A DNA stretch of 64,000 nt from Alexandriicola marinus (GCF_004000435.1 NZ_RBVZ01000001.1:124001-188000); one strand, 5' to 3'; shown: positions 35,189 through 45,667, counted from the first letter of the stretch. Notes: generated by a model not told the origin, from the sequence alone. Program-made: numbers and translations.

Positions 35189-37298
35189 ACGGGCCGCGAA
35201 GGAGCTTCGGGGCCGCTCGCTGGACGAGTTGAACTGGAAGACGCTCGAGGACATCGAGATCCGGCCGCTCTATACCGCCGAGGACACTGCGGGCCTCGAT
35301 CACCTGCAAAGCCTTCCGGGCGAGGCGCCTTTCGTGCGCGGTGTCCGATCGACGATGTATGCGGGGCGGCCCTGGACGATCCGGCAATATGCGGGCTTCT
35401 CGACTGCCGAGGAATCGAACGCGTTCTATCGCCGGGCGCTGGCCGCCGGTCAGCAGGGCGTCTCGGTCGCCTTCGATCTGGCGACCCACCGGGGCTATGA
35501 CAGCGATCATCCGCGTGTCGAGGGGGATGTGGGCAAGGCCGGCGTCGCCATTGACAGCGTCGAGGACATGAAGATCCTTTTCGACGCGATCCCGCTGGAT
35601 CAGGTCAGCGTTTCCATGACGATGAACGGCGCGGTGATCCCGATCCTCGCCAATTTCATCGTCACCGGCGAGGAACAGGGCGTCGACCGGGCCAAGCTGT
35701 CGGGCACGATCCAGAACGACATCCTCAAGGAATTCATGGTCCGCAACACCTATGTCTATCCGCCCGAACCTTCGATGCGGATCGTCGCGGATATCATCGA
35801 ATACACTTCGGCCGAGATGCCCAAATTCAATTCGATCTCGATCTCCGGCTACCACATGCAGGAGGCGGGCGCGAACCTCGTGCAGGAGCTGGCCTTTACG
35901 CTGGCCGACGGGCGCGAATACGTCCGCACCGCGATCGAGCGGGGCATGAATGTCGACAAGTTCGCGGGCCGGCTGTCGTTCTTCTTTGCGATCGGCATGA
36001 ATTTCTTCATGGAGGCGGCCAAGCTGCGCGCCGCGCGCCTGCTCTGGCACCGCGTGATGAGCGAATTCGAGCCCGCCGATCCCAAGTCGATGATGCTGCG
36101 CACACATTGCCAGACATCGGGCGTGAGCCTTCAGGAGCAGGACCCCTACAACAACGTCATTCGCACCGCATACGAGGCGATGGCGGCGGCTTTGGGGGGC
36201 ACGCAATCGCTCCATACCAATGCGCTGGACGAGGCGATTGCCCTGCCCACCGACTTTTCGGCCCGGATCGCGCGCAACACGCAGCTGATCCTGCAGGAAG
36301 AGACGGGGATCACCAATGTCGTCGATCCGCTGGCCGGCTCCTACTATGTCGAAAGCCTGACGAACGAGCTGGCCGAAAAGGCCTGGGCCCTGATGGAAGA
36401 GGTCGAGGAGATGGGCGGCATGACCAAGGCCGTGGCCTCCGGAATGCCCAAGCTCCGGATCGAGGAAACCGCCGCCCGGCGGCAGGCGATGATCGATCGC
36501 GGACAGGAGGTGATCGTCGGCGTCAACAAGTACCGCAAGGACAAGGAAGACCCGATCGACATCCTCGATATCGACAACGTCAAGGTGCGCGACGGTCAGA
36601 TCGCGCGGCTGAAACAGGTGCGCGACACACGGGATGAAAGCGCCTGCACCGCAGCGCTCGAAGAGATGACGCGGCGTGCGCAGAGCGGCGGCAACCTTCT
36701 TGAGGCCGCTGTCGATGCAGCACGCGCCCGCGCAACGGTAGGAGAGATCAGCATGGCCATGGAAAAGGTGTTCGGACGGCACAGGGCCGAGGTGAAGACG
36801 CTCGCCGGTGTTTACGGCGCGGCCTACGAGGGCGACGAGGGGTTCGCGGCCATCCAGAAATCGGTCGAGGACTTCGCCGAGGACGAGGGCCGGCGCCCCC
36901 GGATGCTTGTCGTCAAGATGGGGCAGGACGGCCATGATCGCGGCGCCAAGGTGATCGCCACGGCCTTTGCCGATATCGGGTTCGACGTGGACGTGGGTCC
37001 GCTGTTCCAGACCCCCGAGGAGGCTGCGCAGGACGCGGTCGACAACGACGTGCATGTCGTGGGCATCTCTTCTCAGGCCGCGGGTCACAAGACGCTGGCG
37101 CCCAAACTGGTCGAGGCGCTGCGTGCCGCGGGGGCGGAGGATATCATCGTGATCTGCGGCGGGGTAATCCCGCAGCAGGATTACCAGTTCCTTTATGACA
37201 AGGGGGTGAAGGCGATCTTCGGCCCCGGCACCAACATCCCCGAGGCCGCCCAGAACATCCTGTCGCTGATCCGTGAGGCCCGCGCCTCGCAGGGCTGA
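35163..37298 (+). CDS. scpA: Methylmalonyl-CoA mutase
   Basis: A 711-residue single-chain mutase that converts (R)-methylmalonyl-CoA to succinyl-CoA with adenosylcobalamin. The substrate barrel begins near residue 60 ([17 protein letters not shown]), and the C-terminal B12 domain has [11 protein letters not shown], where His591 ligates cobalt. The start is TTG 35163 with GGAGG upstream, which overlaps the sulfotransferase-like gene. It completes the propionyl-CoA route from PccBA; the epimerase and MeaB chaperone are not in this window. Confidence 0.95.
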   Translation: MGTKDAWSERAAKELRGRSLDELNWKTLEDIEIRPLYTAEDTAGLDHLQSLPGEAPFVRGVRSTMYAGRPWTIRQYAGFSTAEESNAFYRRALAAGQQGVSVAFDLATHRGYDSDHPRVEGDVGKAGVAIDSVEDMKILFDAIPLDQVSVSMTMNGAVIPILANFIVTGEEQGVDRAKLSGTIQNDILKEFMVRNTYVYPPEPSMRIVADIIEYTSAEMPKFNSISISGYHMQEAGANLVQELAFTLADGREYVRTAIERGMNVDKFAGRLSFFFAIGMNFFMEAAKLRAARLLWHRVMSEFEPADPKSMMLRTHCQTSGVSLQEQDPYNNVIRTAYEAMAAALGGTQSLHTNALDEAIALPTDFSARIARNTQLILQEETGITNVVDPLAGSYYVESLTNELAEKAWALMEEVEEMGGMTKAVASGMPKLRIEETAARRQAMIDRGQEVIVGVNKYRKDKEDPIDILDIDNVKVRDGQIARLKQVRDTRDESACTAALEEMTRRAQSGGNLLEAAVDAARARATVGEISMAMEKVFGRHRAEVKTLAGVYGAAYEGDEGFAAIQKSVEDFAEDEGRRPRMLVVKMGQDGHDRGAKVIATAFADIGFDVDVGPLFQTPEEAAQDAVDNDVHVVGISSQAAGHKTLAPKLVEALRAAGAEDIIVICGGVIPQQDYQFLYDKGVKAIFGPGTNIPEAAQNILSLIREARASQG

Positions 37299-37390
37299 GG
37301 CGGGCCCCTGCTGGCCGGATCGGGGTTGGCGTCTTAGGCGCCTCCGGGTTAACGCTTTGGCTCTGTTGACGAGTGTTCAGGGAATGAGTG

Positions 37391-37930
37391 ATGCCCGACA
37401 GGGTCATGATCGTGATCGAAATGGCGATCGCTGCGGTTTGGACGTGGTTTGTCTTCACCCGTTTGCCGGGCTTGGTCACGGTGCCCGACGGCCCGCTGAT
37501 CGAAGGCGTCATGCGGGCCTTTCTGTTGCCGGGGCTGGTGCTGGCCGCGATGGTGATGACTGTCGGGCTGCACAGGTTCATCGGCAACGATGCGGCCTAA
37601 GGGGGCCGGTTTCACGGACCCCGGGCGCAGATCAACCAGCGTGTCCTGATCAATTCCACCGAACAAAGCGTTCTGGCGCTCGCGATCTGGCCCGGCGCCG
37701 CGCTCGCCATTGGTGAGCCTGGCGCAGGCGTTTTGGCCGCGATGGGATTGAGTTTCGTGTTGGCCCGACTGCTGTTCTGGGCGGGCTACCACATTCGTCC
37801 GCCGCTCCGTGCGCTGGGCTTTGCGGCGACCTCCTATCCGACGGTCGCTTTCGGCAACTGGGGCGTGGTGGCGGCCTTCGGGGCCCAGTTCCCCGTGGCG
37901 CCGACCGGCCAGTTCTGGCAAGCTGTCGAC
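37391..37930 (+). pseudogene. MAPEG-family membrane protein split by an in-frame stop
   Basis: ATG 37391 opens 69 residues with two hydrophobic helices, then TAA at 37598-37600. In the same frame, right after the stop, the MAPEG-like sequence continues: RAQINQRVLINSTEQSVLALA (the QN/EQ helix) and LARLLFWAGYHIRPPLRALG. The natural end is also lost, since the frame runs on into the next gene. MAPEG proteins are glutathione-linked membrane enzymes. A nonsense mutation best explains this; stop-codon readthrough or an assembly error are alternatives. The end at 37930 is approximate. Confidence 0.7.
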
Positions 37931-37931
37931 C

Positions 37932-38546
37932 ATGATGGAAATCGACCATATCGCAATCGTCTGTGCCGATCTGGACCTCGGATGCCAGAACGTCGAGGAG
38001 CGGATCGGCCTGCCATTGCGGCCCGGCGGCCGCCATGCGCGCTATGCCACGCACAACAGGCTTTTGGGTCTGGGCCCCGACATCTATCTCGAGGTGATCG
38101 CGCCCGACCCGTCGGTGCCTGCTCCGTCCCATCCGCGCTGGTTTGCGCTGGATCATGCGCTCGAAGTTCCGCGCGTGGGCAACTGGCTGGTTCGCGTGCC
38201 CGATCTAGGGGCCGCGCTGGCCGGGGCACCCGAGGGCGCGGGCCGGCCCGTGGCCCTGGCGCGCGATGACCTGAGTTGGGAGATCGCGGTGCCGGACGAC
38301 GGATCGCTGCCGATGGAAGGCGGCTGGCCCACCATGCTGCAATGGCATGGCGGCCTGCACCCCGCCCGGCGGCTGCCCGATGACGGGGTTCGTCTGACGA
38401 CGATCGAGGTCCGGCACCCCCGGGCCGACTGGCTTGCCCGGACACTCTTGCCGGGCCTGACGGGCCCCGAAGTCCGCTTCATCCCCGCGCCTGCGGCGGC
38501 GCTGTCGGTTGAGCTGTCCACGCCGGGCGGGGTTGTGTGGCTTTGA
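37932..38546 (+). CDS. VOC-family glyoxalase-like protein
   Basis: A 204-residue protein of the Glyoxalase_3-like VOC fold, beginning MEIDHIAIVCADLDLG and continuing with GPDIYLEVIAPDPSVPAP and HPRWFALDHALE. VOC proteins are metal-dependent lyases, dioxygenases or resistance proteins; the reaction here is unknown. Two consecutive ATGs (37932, 37935) are both possible starts. It lies right after the broken MAPEG gene. Confidence 0.8.
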   Translation: MMEIDHIAIVCADLDLGCQNVEERIGLPLRPGGRHARYATHNRLLGLGPDIYLEVIAPDPSVPAPSHPRWFALDHALEVPRVGNWLVRVPDLGAALAGAPEGAGRPVALARDDLSWEIAVPDDGSLPMEGGWPTMLQWHGGLHPARRLPDDGVRLTTIEVRHPRADWLARTLLPGLTGPEVRFIPAPAAALSVELSTPGGVVWL

Positions 38547-38615
38547 GACGGTTGGTGTGTGCCGCGCTGCCGCATTTCGACTGACACCACCGGCCCGAAC
38601 GATTAGGGTGATCCC

Positions 38616-39302
38616 ATGTCGATCTGGAGCAGGATAGGAGAGGCCCTTTCGGCCCTGACCGCGGGCGAAAGCCTGACGGTCGTCTTTGACAAGTTGCGCA
38701 GCAATCCGGAACGCTCCGTCGCCTTTACCATTGCCGTGATCGCGCTGGGGGCCAAGATGGCCAAGGCCGACGGGCTTGTCACGCGTGACGAGGTCGCGGC
38801 CTTTCGCGAGGTGTTCCATATCTCGGGCGAGGACGAGGGGCAGGCGGCCCGGGTGTTCAACCTCGCGCGCCAGGACATTGCCGGATTCGAGGAATATGCT
38901 AGGCGGATCGGTGCGATGTTCCGGTCCGCCGAGGGCGAGACGCCGCTGTGCGATCTGCTGGAGGGGCTGTTTCACATCGCGGTGGCCGATGGCAAATATC
39001 ATCCCGCCGAGGATGCCTTTCTGGCCCGGGTGGCCGAGTTGTTCGGTTTCGGCGAAAGGGAATTCGCGCGCGTCCGGTCGCAATTCGTGCCCGAGGCCGA
39101 GGCCGACCCCTACGACGTTCTGGGCGTCTCTCCTGACATGGAGACGGCCGAGATCCGCTCCGCCTGGCGGCAGTTGGTCCGCGAGACCCATCCCGACCGG
39201 ATGATCGCCCGCGGCGTGCCCGAAGAGGCGATCAAACTTGCCGAAAAGCGGCTGATCGCGGTGAACCGGGCCTGGGAACGGATCGCCGAAAGCAGGGTCT
39301 GA
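38616..39302 (+). CDS. djlA: TerB- and J-domain co-chaperone (DjlA-like)
   Basis: A 228-residue soluble protein. Residues about 30-145 form a TerB/tellurite-resistance-type helical domain (IALGAKMAKADGLVTRDEV), and the C-terminus is a J domain (PYDVLGVSPDMETAEIRSAW, then ETHPDRM with the catalytic HPD). The J domain should stimulate DnaK ATPase. It lacks the membrane anchor of E. coli DjlA, as in other alphaproteobacteria. It is 3 bp from the next gene, so the two are likely cotranscribed. Confidence 0.87.
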   Translation: MSIWSRIGEALSALTAGESLTVVFDKLRSNPERSVAFTIAVIALGAKMAKADGLVTRDEVAAFREVFHISGEDEGQAARVFNLARQDIAGFEEYARRIGAMFRSAEGETPLCDLLEGLFHIAVADGKYHPAEDAFLARVAELFGFGEREFARVRSQFVPEAEADPYDVLGVSPDMETAEIRSAWRQLVRETHPDRMIARGVPEEAIKLAEKRLIAVNRAWERIAESRV

Positions 39303-39305
39303 GCC

Positions 39306-40322
39306 GTGCGGATCGCGACGTACAATGTCGAATGGTTCGATCACTTGTTCGACGAGCATGGCCATCTTCGGGCGGATGATGGCTGGTCCGGCCGCTATGA
39401 CGTGACACGCATTCAGCAGATCGAAGCGCTGATCCGTGTCTTTTCCGCGCTTGATGCCGATGCGGTCATGGTGATCGAAGCCCCCGACACCCATCGCGAC
39501 CGTGATGGCGTTGCCGCACTCGAGACATTCGCCGAGGCGGCGGGCCTGCGGGCCCGCAAGGCCCTGATCGGATTTGCCAACCAGACCCAACAGGAGATTT
39601 CGCTGCTCTACGATCCAGATGTAGGCTTGGCCCGGCATGACCCCAAGGGCGGAACAGCGGGAGAGCCCGGCATTCCGAAATTCGACGAGGAATACCGGAT
39701 CGATCTGGATATCGACGCCTCGCCCGATCCGGTGCGCTGGTCGAAACCCCCGTTGGAAGTGGAATTCGTGCCGCAGGGAAAGAATCCGATCCGGCTGATC
39801 GGGGTGCACGCGAAATCCAAGGCGCCTCATGGCGCCCGGTCCGAGGCCGAGGTGATGCGCATCTCGATCGACAACCGGCGCAAGCAACTTGCCCAGTGCA
39901 TCTGGCTGCGCGCCCGGGTGGCCGAGCATCTTGATGCCGGCGATCCGCTGATCGTCATGGGCGATTTCAACGATGGTCCGGGCCTCGATGAATACGAAAA
40001 GCTCTTTGGCCGGTCCGGCGTCGAGATCGTGATGGGCGAGGGTAACGGCCCGCGCCTGTTCGACCCGCATGCCCGGCAGGCCCTGTCGCGCCGGATCGTT
40101 GCCGCGCCTTCGACCGCGCGGTTTCGCATACATCCCGAGGGACGCTATCTTTCGGCGCTTCTGGATTACATCATGATCTCACCCGACCTGATGGCGCTTC
40201 GGCCCGCCTGGCGGATCTGGCACCCGTTCGATGATCCCGAATGTTTCAGCGACGCGGAGCTGTGCCGCGCGCTTCAGACCGCCTCGGATCATTTCCCGGT
40301 CACACTCGATATCGAGCTGTGA
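39306..40322 (+). CDS. Endonuclease/exonuclease/phosphatase-family protein
   Basis: A 338-residue protein of the EEP fold. It begins MRIATYNVEWFDHLF, with the metal-binding Asn-Val-Glu, and ends with a conserved catalytic DH-like TASDHFPVTLDIEL. VMGDFNDGPG supplies the central Asp-Asn pair. The family includes DNA repair nucleases and lipid phosphatases; the target is not evident. The start is GTG 39306. No signal peptide. Confidence 0.83.
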   Translation: MRIATYNVEWFDHLFDEHGHLRADDGWSGRYDVTRIQQIEALIRVFSALDADAVMVIEAPDTHRDRDGVAALETFAEAAGLRARKALIGFANQTQQEISLLYDPDVGLARHDPKGGTAGEPGIPKFDEEYRIDLDIDASPDPVRWSKPPLEVEFVPQGKNPIRLIGVHAKSKAPHGARSEAEVMRISIDNRRKQLAQCIWLRARVAEHLDAGDPLIVMGDFNDGPGLDEYEKLFGRSGVEIVMGEGNGPRLFDPHARQALSRRIVAAPSTARFRIHPEGRYLSALLDYIMISPDLMALRPAWRIWHPFDDPECFSDAELCRALQTASDHFPVTLDIEL

Positions 40323-40359
40323 TCTTAAAGAACGCGCTGGCCGACCCTATATCGGTGTC

Positions 40360-40743
40360 ATGAGACGTCACCTTGCCGCCATCGCGCTTTGTCTTGCAAG
40401 CGCTGCACCGCTTTCCGCCCAGACCGCGGAGGACGAGGGCTTGTCCCTGATGGAGGAAGGCGCCCAGATGTTCCTGCGCGGCCTGATGGAGGAGTTGGAC
40501 CCAGCGATCCGCGAACTTGAGGGGATCGCCGGGGAGATCGAGCCCGCCTTTCGTGACATGGCGCGACAGATGGGCCCGGCTCTCGCCGAGATCATGGCCA
40601 CCATCGACAACATCCGCTTCTACGAGGCGCCGGTCATCCTCGACAATGGCGACATCCTGATTCGCCGCCGCGCGGATGCGCCGCTCTACGAGCCGGAAAA
40701 TCCCGAGCCGATGGACGAACCGGCGGGCGAAATCGACCTCTAG
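40360..40743 (+). CDS. Hypothetical secreted protein
   Basis: A 127-residue protein with a clear signal peptide (LAAIALCLASAAPLSA, cleavage before QTAED). The mature part is acidic and helical, with repeated amphipathic stretches (GAQMFLRGLMEELDPAIREL). Short secreted proteins like this are common in Rhodobacteraceae, often beside ppx; function is unknown. Its stop overlaps the convergent ppx stop. Confidence 0.7.
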   Translation: MRRHLAAIALCLASAAPLSAQTAEDEGLSLMEEGAQMFLRGLMEELDPAIRELEGIAGEIEPAFRDMARQMGPALAEIMATIDNIRFYEAPVILDNGDILIRRRADAPLYEPENPEPMDEPAGEIDL

Positions 40744-42287
40744 GTCGGGGCGCGCACCACCGCCTCCGCCTCGAGCGCGGCGGCAAGCGACGTAAAGCGG
40801 GCTTCGGCCACCTCGCCGAACAGGCGTTCGGCCTTGGGAGACAGGATCAACTCCAGCGTCTTCTTTCTGGGTCGCCATTTCAGCTCGCCCGGCGGGGTCT
40901 CGATCCCGAGCCAGAGCATCGCGCCAAAGCGCAGGGCCTTGCCCAACACCTCTGCCTCGCGCGCATCATGTTCGTCGAGCAATTCGAACAGTGCTTCGAA
41001 ATGCGTGCCTTCGCGCTTGTTCTTGTAGCGGTGCAGCAGCGCCAGCCCGAGGAAGATTCGTTCCCGGTGCTTGAGCCCGCCGAGATTGGCCCGCGTGGTG
41101 TTCTCAAAGCTCATTTCGGCGCGGTAATCGGGATGCGCGCGCCAGCTGACATCATGCAGCAGGCAGGCGGCATGGATCAGGCGGCGTTTCTGCCAGTCGG
41201 CGCGCGGGAACAGCGGCGAGACAAAGCCGTAGAGCAGGTCACCAAAACCCGGCAGCCGCGCATCTTTTTGCTCGGCGAAATGGCAGGCCTCGATCAGCGG
41301 GTCGCGTTCCCTCAGGGATTGCGGCATCTCCTCAAAGAGCATCCCCTCGCGGATCCCGTAGGACGAGATCGCGATATCCTTGGGCTTGAACGTATGCACC
41401 AGCGAGGCCAGCACCAGCGAAGCATGGGGCACGAGGATGCTGCGTTCCTTCGACAGGCCCAGCCTGTTGCGCAGCTCTTCGGGATCGGTCTTCTTGATGT
41501 ATTCCCGCGTCGCCGTGATCTGGCGACTTGTCATCCGGTATTCGTGAAGCACGGCCAGGGGATATTCGCGCCGGTCCATGTCGATGCGCGCGATGGCGCG
41601 CCACGAACCGCCGACCAGAAAGAGCCGCATCCCCGTAGGCCCGCCCATGCGGGCGTGCAGGTCTTCCATCGTCTCGCGAATATGCGCCTTGACGGCTTTG
41701 CGCCCGCCCTTGATCTCCATCAGCTTGAGGGGGCCGAGCGCCGAGGTCAGTCTGTCGCCCACCTTGCCCTCGTCGAGCGTCGCCAGTTCCATCGACGAGC
41801 CGCCGATATCGCAAACCAACCCGTAAGAGCCCGGCCAGCCCAGCAGAACGCCCTGCGCAGAGAGCCGGGCCTCTTCCTCGCCGTCGATGATATAGATGCG
41901 TATGCCCGTCTCGCGTTCGATCTCTTCGCAGAATTCGGCCCCATCCTCGGCCTCGCGGACTGCGGCGGTGGCTACGGCGCTGAGCGGGGCGATGCCCATC
42001 CCCTCGGCAAGACCGGCGAACCGCCGCATCGCGTTGAGCGCGCGAACACGGCCCTCGGGGTTGAGCCGGCCGGTCTGCGACAGGCCAGAGCCGAGGGCGC
42101 ACATGATCTTTTCATTGTAGAAATAGGCGGGGCTTCGTGCCGCGCCGTCGAAGACGACAAAGCGCACGGAGTTCGAGCCCACGTCGATGACGCCCACGCG
42201 CGACAGCGCCGAGACGTCGGGATCGGCGAACAGCGGCCTTCCGAACGGTCCATGACGTTGGGCCCCGTTATCGGCTATGCCGTCCAT
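40740..42287 (-). CDS. ppx: Exopolyphosphatase / Ppx-GppA phosphatase
   Basis: A 515-residue ASKHA-fold enzyme releasing phosphate from the end of polyphosphate or from pppGpp. Phosphate-1 motif: GVIDVGSNSVRFVVFDG; phosphate-2 motif: VCDIGGSSMELATL; a catalytic Glu region near FCEEIE. The C-terminal half is an HD-like helical domain (LIHAACLLHDVSWRAHPDYR). It points toward the short secreted-protein gene. Polyphosphate kinase lies 1.2 kb away on the same strand, giving both directions of polyphosphate metabolism. Confidence 0.9.
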   Translation of the reverse strand: MDGIADNGAQRHGPFGRPLFADPDVSALSRVGVIDVGSNSVRFVVFDGAARSPAYFYNEKIMCALGSGLSQTGRLNPEGRVRALNAMRRFAGLAEGMGIAPLSAVATAAVREAEDGAEFCEEIERETGIRIYIIDGEEEARLSAQGVLLGWPGSYGLVCDIGGSSMELATLDEGKVGDRLTSALGPLKLMEIKGGRKAVKAHIRETMEDLHARMGGPTGMRLFLVGGSWRAIARIDMDRREYPLAVLHEYRMTSRQITATREYIKKTDPEELRNRLGLSKERSILVPHASLVLASLVHTFKPKDIAISSYGIREGMLFEEMPQSLRERDPLIEACHFAEQKDARLPGFGDLLYGFVSPLFPRADWQKRRLIHAACLLHDVSWRAHPDYRAEMSFENTTRANLGGLKHRERIFLGLALLHRYKNKREGTHFEALFELLDEHDAREAEVLGKALRFGAMLWLGIETPPGELKWRPRKKTLELILSPKAERLFGEVAEARFTSLAAALEAEAVVRAPT

Positions 42288-42358
42288 CGCAGTCTCCGGT
42301 TACGTCGGCCCCGTTATGGGCATGACGTGCCGCCCGGGTCAATCGCCCAGAGGCATTT

Positions 42359-42763
42359 TCATTTCTTCCCGGAAAAGAGCCCCGTCAGGAAGCCCGCGCT
42401 CATCACCATCGCCGTCGTTTCGGGGGTGGGACCGTTCCTGGGTGTTTCGCTCTCCGGATGGGAGCGGGGCCCCGGATCACGGTCTTCATGATCGTGGGCC
42501 GAGGCAGGGGTCATCGCGACAAGGATGAGAACCGCCGCAAAGACGCCAGCCATCGCCGCCACAGAAAAGGCCGCGACGATGGCGCCTTGCGTGACGGTCA
42601 GCATCAGGAACAGACCCACCGCTCCAAAGCCCAGCATCAGGCACAGGAATATGAGCGCAAGCGCCCACAAGGCCGCCGAAAGAGCGGCCCTGCGCGCGGT
42701 GCGTCGGGCGGATCGGACGACGAAATCCGCTCCGGTCCGGGTCAGGTCTGACAGGTGTGTCAT
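42359..42763 (-). CDS. Phage-holin-family/actin-like membrane protein
   Basis: A 134-residue protein with two membrane helices (about 27-50 and 55-82) and an acidic Pro/Asp-rich cytoplasmic tail (HDHEDRDPGPRSHPES). The pattern matches the holin superfamily 6 (YqjE) proteins that accompany DUF883 genes; it is not a phage lysis gene in this context. It overlaps DUF883 by 4 nt. Probably part of a three-gene envelope stress unit. Confidence 0.75.
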   Translation of the reverse strand: MTHLSDLTRTGADFVVRSARRTARRAALSAALWALALIFLCLMLGFGAVGLFLMLTVTQGAIVAAFSVAAMAGVFAAVLILVAMTPASAHDHEDRDPGPRSHPESETPRNGPTPETTAMVMSAGFLTGLFSGKK

Positions 42764-43056
42764 CGGCGGCCCAAGAGACCGGCGGCGACAATGCCGGCCG
42801 CGAAGGCAAGCCCGATCGTCGCCATCGGATGCTGTTCGACCTGACGCTCGGCCGTGTGCCGCAGCTGGGCGCCTTCCTGGCGGGCACGGTCGTACAGCTC
42901 ACGCGTTTCCTGCGACAGGCCGTCGATCCCCTGCCGGGCGTGATCGACACCGTTCTGTGCCTTCTGCCGCGCGGTTTCACCCGCCATATTGGCCAGTGCC
43001 GCGATGTCGCGTCGCGCGACGTCGAGTTGTTCTTCAAGTTCTTCCTTGGTAGCCAT
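42760..43056 (-). CDS. DUF883 (ElaB/YqjD-like) protein
   Basis: A 98-residue protein with an amphipathic coiled-coil-like N-terminal part (EELEEQLDVARRDIAALANM, GVDHARQGIDGLSQETREL) and one C-terminal membrane helix with ATIGLAFAAGIVAAGLLGRR. ElaB/YqjD proteins anchor ribosomes at the membrane in stationary phase. It is followed by the holin-like gene (4-nt overlap) and preceded by the DUF1328 gene. GAGG-type site upstream. Confidence 0.85.
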   Translation of the reverse strand: MATKEELEEQLDVARRDIAALANMAGETARQKAQNGVDHARQGIDGLSQETRELYDRARQEGAQLRHTAERQVEQHPMATIGLAFAAGIVAAGLLGRR

Positions 43057-43134
43057 TTGAACCTCCAGAGTTATCGGGGCGGGTCCGGTCAGGGGCCCGC
43101 CGTATGGAAAGGGATTTGTCGAAATTTCCCGGTG

Positions 43135-43308
43135 TTACATCGGGGGACGGCCGCGCACGGCGCGCGCCACCATCGCGATGATGAAGAGCACGAGAAAGAC
43201 AAAGAAGATGATCTTCGCAATCTGGGCCGACACGATTGCCACGCCGCCGAATCCGAGGATACCGGCAATGACCGCGACGGCCAGAAAGGTGAGTGCCCAA
43301 CCAAGCAT
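43135..43308 (-). CDS. DUF1328 small membrane protein
   Basis: A 57-residue protein found by reading the minus strand from ATG 43308 to TAA 43137-43135. It has two closely spaced membrane helices ([20 protein letters not shown] and [19 protein letters not shown]) and ends GRPPM, as in DUF1328 proteins. These tiny proteins are commonly stress-induced. An AGGAGAG site precedes the ATG. It heads the unit DUF1328-DUF883-holin. Confidence 0.9.
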   Translation of the reverse strand: MLGWALTFLAVAVIAGILGFGGVAIVSAQIAKIIFFVFLVLFIIAMVARAVRGRPPM

Positions 43309-43475
43309 GTGGTCTCTCCTTTCGGTTTACGGGCGCATGATTGCGCCGCGTTAAAGTCAAGGTGGGAGAGAATTCGGAATATTCAAGGGGTCTCGCAGAG
43401 AGGGGGTTCTGCAAGATATTGAAAATATTACGATTTAATCTTCAATTTTACTTAGCTTGACAAAGTAACCCTTAG
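43309..43475 (-). promoter_or_regulatory. AT-rich region with likely promoter for the DUF1328 unit
   Basis: The stretch 43400-43475 is much AT-richer than the surroundings and lies between the ppk stop and the DUF1328 start, both on the minus strand. On that strand TTGTCA, TTGAAG and several TATT/AAAT runs could form a promoter, but I cannot choose one pair. A hairpin with GCAGA/TCTGC arms sits at about 43394-43411 and could end the ppk transcript. Confidence 0.35.
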
Positions 43476-45644
43476 TCAGTCATCTCCGTGGGTCAGCTTG
43501 GGCACGTCCGAGGCGCCCGCGGAACCCCGGCCTGACAGGGACGGGTTCTCCATGAAGAACCGGTGGCAGTTGAAGGCGAATTCGCCCTCCGTCCATTCGG
43601 CCCGGACAAATTGCCCGTCGGGCCGCATGATCCAGCTTTGCGCCACATCCGCGAGGTTGGCGGCCATCACCTGATCGACGATCTGCGCCTTCACGGTGGC
43701 ATTGCGGATTTCGACGAGCGTTTCGACCCGCCGGCTCAGGTTGCGGTCCATCCAGTCGGCCGAACTCATGAAGACCCGTGCCTTCTTGTGGGGCAGGCCA
43801 TGGCCATTGCCGAAACAGACGATCCTCGAATGTTCAAGAAACCGGCCGATGATGGATTTGACGCGGATATTCTCGCTCAGGCCTTTGACCCCGGGCCGCA
43901 GCCCGCAGATGCCGCGCACGACGAGGTCGATCTTGACCCCGGCCTGACTGGCGGCGAACAGCGCGTCGATCACGTCGCCTTCGACCAGTGAATTCAGCTT
44001 GGCCCAGATCGCCGCGGGCCGGCCCTGACGGGCATGTTCGGCCTCTGTCTCGATCAGCTCGAGCAGCCGGGTCTTGAGGGTTGTCGGTGAAATGGCAAGG
44101 TTTTCAAGATCTTCGGGCTGAGCATAGCCACCGACATAGTTGAAGACCTTGGTCGCATCGCGACCCAGTGCCGGATCGCAGGTAAAGAGCGACAGATCGG
44201 TATAGATGCGCGCCGTGATCGGGTGATAATTGCCGGTGCCGAAATGGGTGTAGGTTACGAGGTTGTCGCCCTCGCGCCGGACGACGACGCTGATCTTGGC
44301 ATGGGTCTTGAGCTGGGTGAAACCATAGACGACATGGGCGCCCGACCGTTCGAGCCTGCGCGACTGGCGGATGTTGGCGGCCTCGTCGAACCGGGCCTTC
44401 AGCTCGACCAGCGCGGTGACGGATTTTCCGTCTTCGGCCGCCTCGCACAGGGCCTCCACGATGGGGGAATTGCGCGAGGTGCGGTAGAGCGTCTGCTTGA
44501 TCGCGACCACATCGGGATCTGTCGCGGCCTGTTGCAGGAACCGGACGACCATATCGAAGGTCTCGTAAGGGTGATGCAGAAGCATGTCCTTCTGCCGGAT
44601 CGCGGCGAACATGTCGCCATCGTGATCCTGCACCCGTTCCGGCACGCGCGGACTGAACGGCGGCCAGAGAAGGTCGGGCCGGTAATCGGTGACCAATTCG
44701 CCCAGATCGCTGATCCCGATCAGGCCATCGACCTCGACGATCTCTTCCTCGGTGACGGGAAGTTCGTTCATGATCAGCGTCTTGAGCGCCTTGGGCGCAT
44801 TCGCGGACATCTTCATCCGCACGACTTCGCCCCGGCGGCGGCGTTTCAGGGCGACCTCGAATTCGCGGACCAGATCCTCGGCTTCGTCCTCGACCTCCAG
44901 ATCGCTGTCGCGCAGCACCCGGAAGGCGCAATGCCCCTCGGTCCGGTAGCCGGGGAACATCCGGTCAAGATGCAGCAAGAGAAGCTCTTCCAGCGGCAGA
45001 TACCGCATCTCGCCCGGGCCGGGCAGGGGCACGAAGCGGTCGATCTGGTGCGGCACGGGCAGAAGCGCGCGCAGGCTGCGCTTGTCGGAGCGGCGCTGAA
45101 GCTGAAGTGCGAGGGCAAAGCCTTCGTTCGGGATGAACGGGAAGGGATGAGCCGGGTCGATCGCAAGCGGCGACAGGACCGGGAACACCTTGTTCAGGAA
45201 CACGTCGAGAAGGTGGCCTTCATCGGACTTGGTCACGTCGTGGCGGGTCAGGATACGGATGCCTTCGCCGGCCAGCTCTTCGGTCAGGTCGCGGAACACC
45301 TGCTGCTGCCGGGCCATCAGTTGCCGGGCATTGGCGTCGATCAGGCTGAGCTGTTCGGCAGGTGTCAGCCCGTCGATCGCAGGCGTCGTGTTGCCAGCGT
45401 GGGCCAGTTCGCGCAAGCCCGCCACGCGCACGGTATAGAATTCGTCAAGGTTGGTGGCCGAGATCGACAGGAACCGCAAACGTTCCAGCAGGGGAACGCG
45501 CAGGTTTTCGGCCTCGCCCAGAACGCGCCAGTTGAACCCGAGCCAGCTGAGTTCGCGGTTGAAGAACCGGCCCGGCCCGCTCAGATCGGTGTCGATTTCG
45601 ACCGGCTCGGGGATCGGCGCTGTGAGGAAGTCCGCGTCAGACAT
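43476..45644 (-). CDS. ppk1: Polyphosphate kinase 1
   Basis: A 722-residue kinase that makes polyphosphate from ATP. Visible parts: [16 protein letters not shown] at the N-terminal domain, [15 protein letters not shown], and the catalytic region [15 protein letters not shown] plus [12 protein letters not shown], whose His is the phosphorylated residue. I place the start at 45644 ([14 protein letters not shown]) on family grounds; an ATG at 45671 overlapping the hdaA stop is an alternative that adds nine residues. Longer frame from 45818 is a shadow of hdaA. Confidence 0.94.
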   Translation of the reverse strand: MSDADFLTAPIPEPVEIDTDLSGPGRFFNRELSWLGFNWRVLGEAENLRVPLLERLRFLSISATNLDEFYTVRVAGLRELAHAGNTTPAIDGLTPAEQLSLIDANARQLMARQQQVFRDLTEELAGEGIRILTRHDVTKSDEGHLLDVFLNKVFPVLSPLAIDPAHPFPFIPNEGFALALQLQRRSDKRSLRALLPVPHQIDRFVPLPGPGEMRYLPLEELLLLHLDRMFPGYRTEGHCAFRVLRDSDLEVEDEAEDLVREFEVALKRRRRGEVVRMKMSANAPKALKTLIMNELPVTEEEIVEVDGLIGISDLGELVTDYRPDLLWPPFSPRVPERVQDHDGDMFAAIRQKDMLLHHPYETFDMVVRFLQQAATDPDVVAIKQTLYRTSRNSPIVEALCEAAEDGKSVTALVELKARFDEAANIRQSRRLERSGAHVVYGFTQLKTHAKISVVVRREGDNLVTYTHFGTGNYHPITARIYTDLSLFTCDPALGRDATKVFNYVGGYAQPEDLENLAISPTTLKTRLLELIETEAEHARQGRPAAIWAKLNSLVEGDVIDALFAASQAGVKIDLVVRGICGLRPGVKGLSENIRVKSIIGRFLEHSRIVCFGNGHGLPHKKARVFMSSADWMDRNLSRRVETLVEIRNATVKAQIVDQVMAANLADVAQSWIMRPDGQFVRAEWTEGEFAFNCHRFFMENPSLSGRGSAGASDVPKLTHGDD

Positions 45645-45667
45645 CGGGGGCCTTTTCTCTTTTTCCA

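Noticed and set aside
35070-37088. 672-residue minus-strand frame over the mutase gene
   Set aside because: Shadow frame; no recognisable domain.
42359-42763. Prophage lysis module suggested by the holin-family protein
   Set aside because: It is part of a DUF1328-DUF883-YqjE-like envelope unit; no other phage gene is nearby.
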